64,000 bases of DNA from Chromatiaceae bacterium. GTDB taxonomy: Bacteria; Pseudomonadota; Gammaproteobacteria; Chromatiales; Chromatiaceae. Both the position numbers and the translations under genes were made by a program. This document shows, one piece after another, positions 48,939 through 58,835 of the stretch. The number at the start of each line of letters is the position of its first letter. Position 1 is the stretch's first letter. The stretch spans positions 911,501 through 975,500 of the forward strand of contig JADKCI010000004.1 in NCBI GenBank assembly GCA_016714645.1. The letters are read 5' to 3'. The notes below the pieces were generated by a model. The model was given only the letters and a program-made list of their open reading frames with translations. It had not been told where the DNA came from and did not search any database.

Positions 48939-50300
48939 TTACACCCCCGAGGGCAGGCCCGCCAGGGCCATGGCGACCTCGGCCTCGTCATACACCAGGT
49001 CCTGAAGTTTGCCGTTCAGGTAATCGGTGTAGGCCTGCATGTCGAAGTGACCATGGCCGCAGAGGTTGAAGAGGATGGTCTTGGCCTCGCCGGACTCCCG
49101 GCACTTCTCGGCCTCGTGGATGGCGGCGCGCACCGCATGGTTAGCCTCGGGCGCCGGGATGATGCCCTCGGACTTGGCGAACTGGAGCCCGGCGGCGAAG
49201 CACTCCAACTGGTTGTAGGAGCGCGGCGCTATGTAGCCCAGCTTGGCCAGATGGCTGATCTGGGGGGCCATGCCGTGGTAGCGCAGCCCGCCCGCGTGGA
49301 AGCCCGGTGGGACAAAGCTGGAACCGAGGGTGAACATCTTGCACAGGGGTGTCAGGTGGGCGGTATCGCCAAAGTCATAGGCGAAGAGGCCCTTGGTCAG
49401 GGTCGGGCAGGCGGAGGGCTCCACGGCGATAAACTCGATGTTGCCGCCTTCGCGCAGTTGCTTGCCCAGGAAGGGGAAGGCCAGCCCCGCGAAGTTACTG
49501 CCGCCGCCGGTGCAGCCGATGACCATGTCCGGCCAGTCACCGGCCATCGCCAGTTGCTGCATAGACTCCAGGCCGGTGACGGTCTGGTGCAGCAGGACGT
49601 GATTGAGGACACTGCCCAGGGCGTACTTGGTGTCGTCCCGCTGGGCGGCCATCTCCACCGCCTCGCTGATGGCGATGCCGAGGCTGCCGGTGCTGTCCGG
49701 GTGCTCGGCCAGGATGGCCCGCCCCGAGGCGGTGGTGTCCGATGGACTGGCGATGCACTGGGCGCCGAAGGCCTCCATGAAGGCGCGCCGGTATGGCTTT
49801 TGGTGATAGCTCACCTTAACCATGTACACCACGATCTCCAGTCCGAAGAAGGAGCCGGCGAGGGCCAGCGAGGAACCCCATTGGCCGGCGCCCGTCTCGG
49901 TGGTGATGCGCTTGACCCCTTCCTCCTTGTTATAGAAGGCCTGGGGGATGGCGGTGTTGGGCTTATGACTGCCGGCGGGGCTGACCCCTTCGTATTTGTA
50001 ATAAATCTTGGCCGGGGTGTTGAGGGCCTTTTCCAGGCGGCGCGCCCGGAAGAGGGGCGAGGGGCGCCACTGACGATAGACCTCCCGCACCGGACCGGGG
50101 ATTTCGATCTCCCGCTCGGCACTCATCTCCTGCTCGATGACGGCGCGCGGAAAAATGGCCGCCAGATCGTCGGGGGTGATGGGTTGCTTGGTGCCCGGGT
50201 GCAGCACCGGGTCCAGGGGGACCGGCAGGTCGGCGTTGATGTTGTACCAGGACCTGGGGATGTCCTGCTCATTAAGCAGGTATTTGACGTTGTCGGACAT
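48939..50300 (-). CDS. Tryptophan synthase beta-like protein TrpB2
   Basis: A 453-residue PLP enzyme of the TrpB2 group, longer than TrpB1. The PLP Lys is in YEGVSPAGSHKPNTAIPQAF, and the phosphate loop in IGCTGGGSNFAGLAFPFL; ITTETGAGQWGSSLALAGSF and LFNLCGHGHFDMQAYTDYLN are further hallmarks. TrpB2 makes tryptophan from indole and serine without needing TrpA, and may salvage indole. I use ATG 50300 (MSDNVKYLLN); the longer frame adds unrelated sequence. It is a single gene, not in a trp operon. A 278-bp divergent gap separates it from ppk2. Confidence 0.92.
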   Translation of the reverse strand: MSDNVKYLLNEQDIPRSWYNINADLPVPLDPVLHPGTKQPITPDDLAAIFPRAVIEQEMSAEREIEIPGPVREVYRQWRPSPLFRARRLEKALNTPAKIYYKYEGVSPAGSHKPNTAIPQAFYNKEEGVKRITTETGAGQWGSSLALAGSFFGLEIVVYMVKVSYHQKPYRRAFMEAFGAQCIASPSDTTASGRAILAEHPDSTGSLGIAISEAVEMAAQRDDTKYALGSVLNHVLLHQTVTGLESMQQLAMAGDWPDMVIGCTGGGSNFAGLAFPFLGKQLREGGNIEFIAVEPSACPTLTKGLFAYDFGDTAHLTPLCKMFTLGSSFVPPGFHAGGLRYHGMAPQISHLAKLGYIAPRSYNQLECFAAGLQFAKSEGIIPAPEANHAVRAAIHEAEKCRESGEAKTILFNLCGHGHFDMQAYTDYLNGKLQDLVYDEAEVAMALAGLPSGV

Positions 50301-50578
50301 GGACGGCCGGGACCTCTCCGTTAGGGCTGCGATCTTGATCGCGATGGGGATCGCGAGGGTGATGCCCGAGCAGGGCACGGGACCGGCGTAGTTTGCCAGT
50401 TTCCGGGCCGGGCATAAATGGTAGTTTGACATTCCGCTCCGGTGCCGGGCTTCGTTCCCTGTCCCGGGTCGGGCGCGTCCGGCTCCCGAGACGCAAATGT
50501 TTCGGGAAGGGGCTGCCCGAGGCATGTTAAAATATATCCTTTCACCGGGTGCGCTATTAAAACCACGAGGTAATCGTC

Positions 50579-51493
50579 ATGTCGGATGATTTGAAGAACC
50601 CTGAATTTGTGGAATATCGCGGTCAGCAGGTCAGACTGACGGAGCTGATGGACGATTACCGTAACATGCGCAATAAGTTAGCGCAGAGTAAGAGCGAAAA
50701 CCGCAGTTCCGTGGTGCGTCGGCGCCAGGAGAAGAGCCTCAAGCCTTACCAGGCTGAGCTGATCCGGTTGCAGAAGTATCTCGAAGAAACCAAGACGCGC
50801 ATGATCATCGTCTTCGAGGGCCGGGACGCGGCGGGCAAGGGGGGCACCATTCGCCGCGTTTCCCGCTATATGAACGAGAAACGCTACCGCCTCGTCGCCC
50901 TCGGCAAGCCCACCGAGGAGCAGCGCCACCAGTGGTTCTTCCAGCGTTACGTGGCTCAGTTCCCCACGGGGGGCGAGGTCGTGCTCTTCGATCGTAGCTG
51001 GTACAACCGCGCCGTGGTGGAACCCATTTTTGGCTTCTGCTCCGATCAGGAGTACCAGAATTTCATGTACGGGGTGGTGGGCTTCGAGAAGGATCTGGTC
51101 CGCCAGGGTACCATTCTGGTCAAGCTCTATTTCAGCGTCACCAAGGACGAACAGTCCCGCCGTTTCGAACGGCGCAAGACGGACCCCCTGCGTCAGTGGA
51201 AGCTGTCGGAGATCGATGCCCAGGCCCAGGATCGCTGGGACGACTTCACCCGCCAGAAGTACGAAATGATCAAGCGCACCCACGCGGCTCATGCCCCCTG
51301 GACCATCATCCGCTCCAATAATAAGTATCGCGCCCGCATCAATGCCATGAAGGTGATCCTGAACGCGGTGCCCTACGCGCGCTTAAATAAGGAACTGGAC
51401 TTTGTGCCGGATCCCGAGATCGTCATCTCCGGTGCCCGGGAACTGGAGATCATGGAGGCCCAGGCCCTGCGCGAGGGTCGCTTTACCGGCTAA
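50579..51493 (+). CDS. ppk2: Polyphosphate kinase 2
   Basis: A 304-residue class I PPK2: P-loop VFEGRDAAGKGGTIRRVSRY, Walker B-like GGEVVLFDRSWYNRAVVEPI and the lid FERRKTDPLRQWKLSEIDAQ. It makes NTP from polyphosphate and NDP, the reverse of PPK1. Start ATG 50579 follows GAGG. It stands upstream of the glycogen genes, so phosphate and carbon reserves may be managed together. Its transcription may end at the hairpin just after the stop. Confidence 0.95.
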   Translation: MSDDLKNPEFVEYRGQQVRLTELMDDYRNMRNKLAQSKSENRSSVVRRRQEKSLKPYQAELIRLQKYLEETKTRMIIVFEGRDAAGKGGTIRRVSRYMNEKRYRLVALGKPTEEQRHQWFFQRYVAQFPTGGEVVLFDRSWYNRAVVEPIFGFCSDQEYQNFMYGVVGFEKDLVRQGTILVKLYFSVTKDEQSRRFERRKTDPLRQWKLSEIDAQAQDRWDDFTRQKYEMIKRTHAAHAPWTIIRSNNKYRARINAMKVILNAVPYARLNKELDFVPDPEIVISGARELEIMEAQALREGRFTG

Positions 51494-51505
51494 CCGGCGT
51501 CCGAC

Positions 51506-51533
51506 GGGCCACCCCGCCTCCCGGGGTCGGCCC
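51506..51533 (+). terminator. Candidate terminator hairpin after ppk2
   Basis: GGGCC...CCCCG and CGGGG...GGCCC pair with a short loop 13 bp after the ppk2 stop, and a T-run (GCTTTT) follows 12-17 nt later. The T-run is not directly at the stem, so termination may be partial and glgX may still be read through. Confidence 0.35.
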
Positions 51534-51578
51534 TTCGGGGTCCCGCTTTTCCTGTCTTCCTGTTCCGATGAACTTCCC

Positions 51579-53663
51579 ATGACCCTAGGTCCCTTCACCA
51601 CCCTGCCTGGCCGGCGCTATCCCCCGGGGGCGAGCCTGGAACCCGAGGGGGTCAATTTCTCGATCTTCAGCCGCCACGCCACCGGCGTCGAACTCCTCCT
51701 TTACGCGGGCCATGACAGCCCGGAACCCTTCCAGGTCATCCGCCTGGACCCCGAGATCAATCACACCTTCTTCTCCTGGCACCTGCTGGTGGTGGGGCTG
51801 CCCGTTGGCACTCATTTTACCTGGCGCCTGGAGGGTCACCATGATCCCCGTGGTCGGGGTTTGCACTTTGATGCCCGGGTCGAACTCCTGGAACCCTGCG
51901 CGCGGGCGGTCAACCCGGCGGGCTGGGATCGCTGGCGGCGCCTGCGGCAAGGCGTTTTGCCCCATGACTCGCCCCGGGCCATGGTCATTGGCGACGACTA
52001 TGACTGGCAGGGGGATGCCCCCCTCCGCCTGCCCCCGGAGGAGATGGTCATCTACGAGCTGCACGTCGGTGGCTTCACCCGTCACCCATCCTCGGGGGTG
52101 CGGCACCCGGGCACCTTTTTGGGGCTGATCGAAAAGATCCCCTACCTCCAGTCCCTCGGCATCACCCACGTCGAGTTGATGCCGGTCATGGCCTTCGATG
52201 ATCAGGATGTACCCCCCGGGGTGCGGGATCTGGGCCTGGGCAATTTTTGGGGCTACAGCACCCACAGCTTCTATTCCCCTCACCCGGGCTATTGCGTGAC
52301 CCCCGAGGCCGGGACCCATCGCGACGAATTCCGGGACATGGTCAAAGCCCTGCATGGGGCGGGGATCGGCGTCATCCTAGATGTGGTCTTCAATCACACG
52401 GCGGAGGGCGGGGCCGATGGGCCTGTCCTTAATTTCAAGGGATTTGGCAACGAGACCTTTTATCTGCTCGACAGCATCGACAAGGGTCGCTACCTGGACT
52501 TCACCGGTTGCGGTAATACCCTCAACGCCAATCACCCCCTGGTGTCGCGCTTCATCATCGATTGCCTGGAGTACTGGGTGCGGGCCATGCACGTGGATGG
52601 CTTCCGCTTTGATCTGGCCAGCGCCCTGGCAAGGGGGGAGGATGGCCAGCCCATGCATAATCCGCCCCTCCTCTGGGGCATCGAGTTTTCCGACGTGCTG
52701 GCCCACACCGAGATCATCGCCGAGGCCTGGGACGCCGCCGGTCTCTACCAGGTCGGGAGCTTTCCCGGTTACCGCTGGATGGAGTGGAATGGCCGCTATC
52801 GCGACAGTGTGCGGCGCTTCGTCCGGGGTGACGGCGGCCTTATCGGCGAGGTGGCGAGCCGCATCACCGGTAGCAGCGACCTCTACCAGGCTAATCAGCG
52901 CCTACCGATCAACAGCATCAACTTCGTCACCTGCCATGACGGCTTCACCCTCTGGGACCTGGTCAGTTATGACCGTAAACACAACGAGGCCAATGGCGAG
53001 GCCGCCCGGGATGGCAGCGACGAGAACCTGAGTTGGAACTGTGGAAGCGAGGGCGAGACCCGGGACGAGGCCATTCTTGCCTTGCGTCGGCGTCAGGCCC
53101 GCAACCTGATGGCCATCCTCTTCCTCAGCCAGGGTATCCCCATGATCCTGGCCGGTGACGAGGTGTTGCGGACCCAGGGCGGCAATAACAATGCCTGGTG
53201 CCAGGACAACCCGGTTGGCTGGTTTGACTGGGCCCAGGTCGTGACGCATGACCCCATGCGCCGTTTCGTCGCGGGGCTGGTGGCGCTGCGTAAGCGTCAC
53301 CCGAGCCTGCGGCGGCGGCGTTTCCTGACCGGCCGTCCCCGACGGGAGGGCGTCAGGCCGGATATCGCCTGGCAGGGCGCCGACGGTCAGCCCCCCCATT
53401 GGGAGGGGCCCGAGGGCCATTGTCTGGGATTCACCCTGGCGCGGGTCGAGGCGGATGAGGACGATCTGTGCACCCTGCTCAACATGGGCGGCGTGGGCCG
53501 GAATTTTCGTCTCTCCAGTCTGCCGGGCCGTGCCTGGCATAAGGTCCTGGATACGGGCCAACCCCCGGGCGCGGATCTGGTACCCGCTCGGGAACAGGTG
53601 CCGCTGCATCGGGATGAACTCTATTTAGAGCCCCATAGCCTGGTGGTGCTCGAGGGTCGATGA
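51579..53663 (+). CDS. glgX: Glycogen debranching enzyme GlgX
   Basis: A 694-residue GH13 enzyme. An N-terminal CBM48 (EPEGVNFSIFSRHATGVELL) is followed by the barrel: VIYELHVGGFTRH, GVILDVVFNHTAEG, catalytic Asp in MHVDGFRFDLASALARG, Glu in IIAEAWDAAGLYQVG, and CHDGFTLWDLVSYDRK. It removes short branches left by glycogen phosphorylase. Start ATG 51579 (MTLGPFTTLPG) is chosen because the longer frame begins inside ppk2. It forms a cluster with the DUF4912, GH57 and glgA genes. Confidence 0.95.
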   Translation: MTLGPFTTLPGRRYPPGASLEPEGVNFSIFSRHATGVELLLYAGHDSPEPFQVIRLDPEINHTFFSWHLLVVGLPVGTHFTWRLEGHHDPRGRGLHFDARVELLEPCARAVNPAGWDRWRRLRQGVLPHDSPRAMVIGDDYDWQGDAPLRLPPEEMVIYELHVGGFTRHPSSGVRHPGTFLGLIEKIPYLQSLGITHVELMPVMAFDDQDVPPGVRDLGLGNFWGYSTHSFYSPHPGYCVTPEAGTHRDEFRDMVKALHGAGIGVILDVVFNHTAEGGADGPVLNFKGFGNETFYLLDSIDKGRYLDFTGCGNTLNANHPLVSRFIIDCLEYWVRAMHVDGFRFDLASALARGEDGQPMHNPPLLWGIEFSDVLAHTEIIAEAWDAAGLYQVGSFPGYRWMEWNGRYRDSVRRFVRGDGGLIGEVASRITGSSDLYQANQRLPINSINFVTCHDGFTLWDLVSYDRKHNEANGEAARDGSDENLSWNCGSEGETRDEAILALRRRQARNLMAILFLSQGIPMILAGDEVLRTQGGNNNAWCQDNPVGWFDWAQVVTHDPMRRFVAGLVALRKRHPSLRRRRFLTGRPRREGVRPDIAWQGADGQPPHWEGPEGHCLGFTLARVEADEDDLCTLLNMGGVGRNFRLSSLPGRAWHKVLDTGQPPGADLVPAREQVPLHRDELYLEPHSLVVLEGR

Positions 53664-53853
53664 GCACCGTCCGCCGGGGTGGTCCGGCGGCACGGTGAGA
53701 CCTTGCGGTGGAAGGGGGCGAAATCGCCCGTCGCCTGAGCTAGAATCCGACCTTTGTCGCCGCCGGTCCTGGGCGCCGGCACCTTACGCCAGCAGCGGGT
53801 TCGAGTCATGACCGGTATCTTCCTTGCCATGCGATTACGCGGACAGCGCCTGA

Positions 53854-54885
53854 ATGCCTGAGACCCCCAGGGGTGACTGGGCGCCGGATCGGCTCCGCGC
53901 GGTGGCCGCGGGCATCGAGCGCGAGTTCCCGCTGACGTCCCGCCGCACCCTGCTTAGTCTCTTTGATCTCGACCCCGACCAGTTGCAGGCCCAGTGGCAG
54001 GTGGAGTCAGGACAACTGGCGCTGGTCCGGGGCGCCTTCCCCGTGGGGCTGGGGGGTATCCATCAACGGCTGCGGCTGTTACGGGAGGATGCGGGGCAGC
54101 TGGAGGTCGCGGCCCTGTCCCTGCCGGCTGGCGAGTTGGATGCTCAGGGTGTGGCCCGCTTCCTGGTGAGCGGCGGTCCCGGTGTCCTCTACCGGGCCGA
54201 GTTGGGCCTCGCCACCCCGGAGGGCGGCTGGATCCTGTTGGCGCGATCCAATCTGGCGACCCTGCCCCCGCGTCCCTTACGGGTGACCCCACCCCGGCCC
54301 GCCGGGTTCACCGGGGACCAGGAGGAGGCCGGGGCGGAGGTGCGTCCGCCGCCCTCGACTCCAGCCCCGGCCGAGGAGGAGACCTCTCCTCCTTGTGACC
54401 CGACCCTGGTGGATCTGGGCCGGGTGCTGGAGCCGGAATTTCCCCAGCCACCGATTCTGGCAACCCCCTCCGCCGATGAGGGTTACCAGCCCATTGGCGC
54501 CCCTCGGTCAAGGCCCGCTAGCGGGCCCAAGGTCCCGCCCCTGGTCATAGCCTGGGATCCGCCGTCGGGGCCAGGCCCCTTACCGCCCGCCCGCCCGGCG
54601 GCGCCTCTGGCGCACCTGGCGGCGGTGGCGCCCGTGAAGGGGTCCGCGGAGCCGCCTGCGAGCGCCGGCCAGACCTCCCCCCTCCTGGCTACCTTCGATC
54701 CGCGCGGCACCCGCTCCAGCCCCGGTTCCTCCTCCACCTCGCCCGTTTCCCCGTCGGGCGCCTGGGCAGATCCGGGCGTGGGGGGCCTGGGTGCCCACTT
54801 CTGGCTTTTTGCCTACCCACTCGAGGCCCCTTCTTCCGCCGCGGGTTCCATCCCCCGCCCGACGGGCCCCCTCCCAGCCCGATAG
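53854..54885 (+). CDS. DUF4912 protein with a long Pro/Ala-rich tail
   Basis: A 343-residue protein. Residues about 15-130 form the DUF4912 domain (LLSLFDLDPDQLQAQWQVES ... GEGGWILLARSN-like pattern TPEGGWILLARSNLATLPPR). The C-terminal 200 residues are low-complexity and rich in Pro, Ala and Ser. DUF4912 is usually found just upstream of GH57 glycan-branching enzymes, as here (3 bp apart), so a helper role in storage-glycan synthesis is likely by context. No signal peptide. Confidence 0.85.
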   Translation: MPETPRGDWAPDRLRAVAAGIEREFPLTSRRTLLSLFDLDPDQLQAQWQVESGQLALVRGAFPVGLGGIHQRLRLLREDAGQLEVAALSLPAGELDAQGVARFLVSGGPGVLYRAELGLATPEGGWILLARSNLATLPPRPLRVTPPRPAGFTGDQEEAGAEVRPPPSTPAPAEEETSPPCDPTLVDLGRVLEPEFPQPPILATPSADEGYQPIGAPRSRPASGPKVPPLVIAWDPPSGPGPLPPARPAAPLAHLAAVAPVKGSAEPPASAGQTSPLLATFDPRGTRSSPGSSSTSPVSPSGAWADPGVGGLGAHFWLFAYPLEAPSSAAGSIPRPTGPLPAR

Positions 54886-54888
54886 GCC

Positions 54889-56466
54889 GTGACTCCCCCC
54901 GCTCAGTTGGCTCTGGTGCTCCACGCCCATCTGCCCTATGTCCGGCATCCGGAACAGGTGCGCAGTCTGGAAGAAAACTGGCTGTACGAGGCCATCGCCG
55001 ACTGCTATTTGCCGCTGCTTGGGGTCCTGGAGGCCGCGCGGGCCCGGGGCAGTCCCTGCCGTCTCACCCTGTCGCTTTCTCCCACCCTCCTGTCCATGCT
55101 GGCGGATCCGAGTCTGCCCGACCGCTTCCTGGACTATCTGGATCGCCGTCTGCGGCTGTGCGCCGGCGAACCCACCCGCCCGCGCGATCCGTGCCAGCAC
55201 TGGCTGACGCGCTGGTATGAGCGCCAATTCCGGGCGCGGCGGCGCCAGTTTCTCGATGGCCTGGGCGCCGACCTCATCGGCGCCTGGACGCGCTTGAGCG
55301 ACGATCACCAGGTGGAACTGATCACCACGGCCGCCACCCATGGCTATCCGCCCCTCCTGCGCCCGCATCCGGGTGCCGTCCGGGGCCAGATCCGGGTCGG
55401 GCGGGATGCCTTCACCGCCCTGATGGGCCAGGCCCCCGCCGGGCTCTGGCTACCGGAGTGTGGCTATTATCCGGGCCTGGAGACCGAGATCGCCGCCGCG
55501 GGTTATGGCTACAGCCTGCTCGAGGCCCATGGGCTCCAGCAGGGTCAGCCGCGCCCGCCCTGGGGGGTCTATGCCCCGGTAGTGGCGGGGGGCGTTGCCT
55601 TCTTTGGCCGCGATCCCGACTCGGCCCATGAGGTCTGGAGCCGCGAGGCTGGCTACCCTGCTCACCCCGATTACCGGGAGTATTACGCCGACCTGGGCTT
55701 TGCTGGCCCTTCGGAGGCCCTGGCCGATTTCCTGCCCCCGGGGGTGGCCGCGGGGCCCACGGGGATCAAATATCATCGGGTTACAGGTGGCGTGGGACCC
55801 AAGGCGCTGTATGACCCCGCACGCGCCACCCGTCGGGCGGTCCAGGATGCGCGGTCCTTCGTCGCTCGGCGGCGTCGGGTCATCGCCCGCCTGCCCCCCA
55901 GTGGGCGGCCTCCGCTGATTGTCGCCCCCTTTGACGCGGAACTCTTTGGCCACTGGTGGTACGAGGGCCCCCTGTTTCTGGATGCCCTGATCCGGGAACT
56001 GGAGGTCAGCGAGGACCTGGTGATGGTGAGCCTTGGCCAGCATCTTGCGGACCATGGCGCCGCCGGGACCTGTCGCGTCGCCGCTTCCAGTTGGGGCGAG
56101 GGTGGCTATAATGGCACCTGGCTGAGGCCCGAGACCGCTTGGGTCCATCTGCAATTGCAGCAGGCGGCGGTCGAATTTCAGGCCTTGCGCCGTACCCATG
56201 GCGCCGCGCCGGTTACCAGCCCAAGGGGGCGTCTGCTCCGGCAGGCGGCCCGCTCCCTCCTGCTCGCCCAAGGTTCGGACTGGACCTTTCACCTGGGTCG
56301 TGGCGGTGGCAGCCCCTATGCCGAGGCCCGTCTGCGCGCCCATCTGGCGCGCTTCGCCTTTCTCGCCGATGCCCTGCGGCGGGGGCTGGACCCGGGTGAG
56401 CGCCTGGTGGGCCTGGAGCTGATGGATGGCATCTTTCCCGATCTGGATCCGGGCCACTTCGGCTAA
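54889..56466 (+). CDS. GH57 glycan branching enzyme-like protein
   Basis: A 525-residue GH57 family protein. It begins QLALVLHAHLPYVRHPEQ, has the nucleophile Glu in GLWLPECGYYPGLETEIA and the acid Asp in IVAPFDAELFGHWWYEGPLF, followed by a helical C-terminal domain. It would make alpha-1,6 branches in glycogen or act as an amylase. The start is GTG 54889, only 3 bp after the DUF4912 gene. No classic GH13 glgB is in the window, so this enzyme may take that role. Confidence 0.9.
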   Translation: MTPPAQLALVLHAHLPYVRHPEQVRSLEENWLYEAIADCYLPLLGVLEAARARGSPCRLTLSLSPTLLSMLADPSLPDRFLDYLDRRLRLCAGEPTRPRDPCQHWLTRWYERQFRARRRQFLDGLGADLIGAWTRLSDDHQVELITTAATHGYPPLLRPHPGAVRGQIRVGRDAFTALMGQAPAGLWLPECGYYPGLETEIAAAGYGYSLLEAHGLQQGQPRPPWGVYAPVVAGGVAFFGRDPDSAHEVWSREAGYPAHPDYREYYADLGFAGPSEALADFLPPGVAAGPTGIKYHRVTGGVGPKALYDPARATRRAVQDARSFVARRRRVIARLPPSGRPPLIVAPFDAELFGHWWYEGPLFLDALIRELEVSEDLVMVSLGQHLADHGAAGTCRVAASSWGEGGYNGTWLRPETAWVHLQLQQAAVEFQALRRTHGAAPVTSPRGRLLRQAARSLLLAQGSDWTFHLGRGGGSPYAEARLRAHLARFAFLADALRRGLDPGERLVGLELMDGIFPDLDPGHFG

Positions 56467-56492
56467 CCCCTTACAATCTGGAGGTCTTTTTT

Positions 56493-57977
56493 GTGTATAT
56501 CGTCATGGCCAGCGCCGAATGCGCCCCCGTGGCCAAGGCCGGTGGGCTGGGGGATTTCGTCCAGGGGCTGGCCCGGGAACTGGTGCGAGCGGGGCATCGG
56601 GTCGAGGTCCTGCTGCCTAAGTACGACTGCCTGTGCCTGGAGGCGATCGTCGGGCTGGAAATGGCCTACCCCGATCTCTGGGTGCCCTTTTACGAACAGG
56701 GATTTCCCTGCGACCTCTATCAGGGCCAGGTGGATGGCATCGACTGCTGGTTTATCGACCCCCATTCGCCCCAGGACTTTTTTAACCGGGGCGTCATTCA
56801 TGGCGAGTCGGACGACGCGGACCGCTTTACCTTTTATGCCAGGGCCCTGCTGGAGTTTCTCCATCAGTCCGGGCGCCACCCGGACGTCATCCACTGCAAT
56901 GACTGGCATACCGGGCTCATTCCGGTGCTGCTCTACGAGACCTACCAGGCCCTGGGCCTGAACCGAACCCGGGTCTGCTACACCCTGCACAACCTGGGAC
57001 ACCAGGGCTGGGTGGGCGAATATGTCCTGCATCAGGCGGGTCTGGATGCGCGGCGCCTCATGACCCTGGACCGCTTGCGCGACCCGGGCAACCCCCATAC
57101 CGTCAATCCGATGAAGGGCGGTATCGTCTATGCCAACGCTGTTACCACGGTCTCGCCTCGCTATGCCTGGGAAATTCAGTCCACGGAGCAGGGCATGGGA
57201 CTCCAGGAGACCCTGCGTCGCCACGGCCACAAGTTCAGCGGTATCCTCAATGGCATCGATTACGATTCCTGGAACCCGCTGACCGATAAGCACCTGCCCT
57301 ATGCCTATGGCCCGGAGAACCTGCCGGACAAGGCCCGTAACAAGCAGGCCCTGCGCCAGCGCCTGGGCCTGGCCGAGGCCGCCAAGCCCCTCATCGCCGT
57401 GGTCAGCCGGCTGGACGCCCAAAAGGGGGTGGAACTGATCCGCCACGCCATCCTCCATGGCCTGGAACGGGGTGCTCAAACGCTACTGCTGGGCAGTGCC
57501 CAGGACCCCATCCTGGATGCCTACTTCCGCGTGCTGCAGCGGGAGACGGTGGCTAATCCGGACTGCCACCTGAAACTGGGCTACGACGAGGACCTGGCCC
57601 ACCTCATTTACGCGGCGGCGGATATCATGGTCATCCCCAGCGTCTATGAGCCGTGCGGCCTCACCCAGATGATCGCCATGCGCTATGGGGTGGTACCGGT
57701 AGTCAGGCGCGTGGGTGGTCTGGCGGACACGGTCTTCGATGCCAACCATTCGGACAAGCCCTTCGCGGAGCGCAATGGCTATGTCTTTGACGACCGGACC
57801 CCGGAGGCCCTGGAATCCGCCCTGGATCGCGCCTTGGGGCTCTGGTTTGACTATCCGGAATACTTTCGGCAGTTGCGTCTCAATGGCATGGCCATGGATA
57901 ACTCCTGGGCCCGGCCCGCGCGCCAATATCTCGATATCTTTGAAAAAATCCGGGCCCAGGCCCCGGATGTTCCCTGA
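56493..57977 (+). CDS. glgA: Glycogen synthase
   Basis: A 494-residue GT5 enzyme. ADP-glucose/acceptor motif AKAGGLGDFVQGLARELVRA, HCNDWHTGLIPVLLYE, and the C-terminal catalytic motif IPSVYEPCGLTQMIAMRYGV are clear. It builds alpha-1,4-glucan from ADP-glucose. The start is GTG 56493, with GGAGG 8-12 nt upstream; ATG 56505 is a less likely alternative. It follows the GH57 gene by 26 bp and closes the storage-glycan block. Confidence 0.96.
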   Translation: MYIVMASAECAPVAKAGGLGDFVQGLARELVRAGHRVEVLLPKYDCLCLEAIVGLEMAYPDLWVPFYEQGFPCDLYQGQVDGIDCWFIDPHSPQDFFNRGVIHGESDDADRFTFYARALLEFLHQSGRHPDVIHCNDWHTGLIPVLLYETYQALGLNRTRVCYTLHNLGHQGWVGEYVLHQAGLDARRLMTLDRLRDPGNPHTVNPMKGGIVYANAVTTVSPRYAWEIQSTEQGMGLQETLRRHGHKFSGILNGIDYDSWNPLTDKHLPYAYGPENLPDKARNKQALRQRLGLAEAAKPLIAVVSRLDAQKGVELIRHAILHGLERGAQTLLLGSAQDPILDAYFRVLQRETVANPDCHLKLGYDEDLAHLIYAAADIMVIPSVYEPCGLTQMIAMRYGVVPVVRRVGGLADTVFDANHSDKPFAERNGYVFDDRTPEALESALDRALGLWFDYPEYFRQLRLNGMAMDNSWARPARQYLDIFEKIRAQAPDVP

Positions 57978-58037
57978 TGAAATCCCCGCGGGCTCCGGGC
58001 ACCCGGCCCCCGGAACCTCTTTGCTCCAGGCCCCGCC

Positions 58038-58826
58038 ATGCCGTCTGACCGACCTATCGGCGTCTTCGATTCCGGCGTGGGGGGACTCAGCGTCCTGCGC
58101 GAGATCCGGCGCGAACTTCCGGACGAGGATCTGCTGTACGTGGCGGATTCGGCGCATGCCCCCTATGGTGACCAACCCCTGGCGGCCATCGAGGCCCGCG
58201 CCATCGCCATCGCCGAATTTCTGCTGGAGCGTGACGCCAAGGCCCTGGTGGTGGCCTGCAATACCGCCACCGGCGCCGCGGCCAGGCTGTTGCGCGCCCG
58301 TTATGCGGTGCCCGTGATCGCCATGGAGCCTGCCCTCAAGCCAGCGGTGGCCCGGAGTCGCTCGGGGGTGGTGGGGGTGCTGGCCACCCGCCAGACCCTG
58401 GCCAGCGAGAAGTTCTCTCATCTGGTGGCGAATCACGGCGGCGCCGAGGTTCTGACCCAGGCCTGTCCCGGCCTGGTGGAGCGCGTCGAGGCCGGGGATC
58501 TGGACGGGGAGGGGACCCGCGCCCTGTTGGCCGGCTATCTCGTGCCCCTCCTGTCCCGAGGCGCGGATACCCTGGTGCTGGGCTGTACCCACTATCCGCA
58601 CCTGGCGCCCCTGATCAGGGATCTGGCGGGTCCCGAGGTCCAGGTGTTGGACTCGGGCCTCGCCGTCGCCCGCCAGGTCCGTCGCCGCCTGGCCGAGGCG
58701 GGCCTGCTTGCCCCACCCCGTAACGGTCGCGACTTCTTCTGGGCGAGTGGTCAACCTGCTCGAATCAGGCGGGTCATGGAAAGGCTGTGGGGGGCTGGGA
58801 TCGAACTCAGAACTCTGGGGGAGTAG
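58038..58826 (+). CDS. murI: Glutamate racemase
   Basis: A 262-residue racemase: IGVFDSGVGGLSVLREIRRE, first catalytic Cys in LVVACNTATGAAAR, and second Cys in TLVLGCTHYPHLAPLIRDL. It makes D-glutamate for peptidoglycan. It starts 60 bp after glgA and is convergent with ppsR (9 bp between stops). Confidence 0.96.
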   Translation: MPSDRPIGVFDSGVGGLSVLREIRRELPDEDLLYVADSAHAPYGDQPLAAIEARAIAIAEFLLERDAKALVVACNTATGAAARLLRARYAVPVIAMEPALKPAVARSRSGVVGVLATRQTLASEKFSHLVANHGGAEVLTQACPGLVERVEAGDLDGEGTRALLAGYLVPLLSRGADTLVLGCTHYPHLAPLIRDLAGPEVQVLDSGLAVARQVRRRLAEAGLLAPPRNGRDFFWASGQPARIRRVMERLWGAGIELRTLGE

Positions 58827-58835
58827 AGCGCGGGG

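Noticed and set aside
58780..58826. A tRNA T-arm-like GTTCGATCCC on the minus strand at the end of murI
   Set aside because: No acceptor, D or anticodon arm can be built around it; it lies inside the conserved 3' end of murI.
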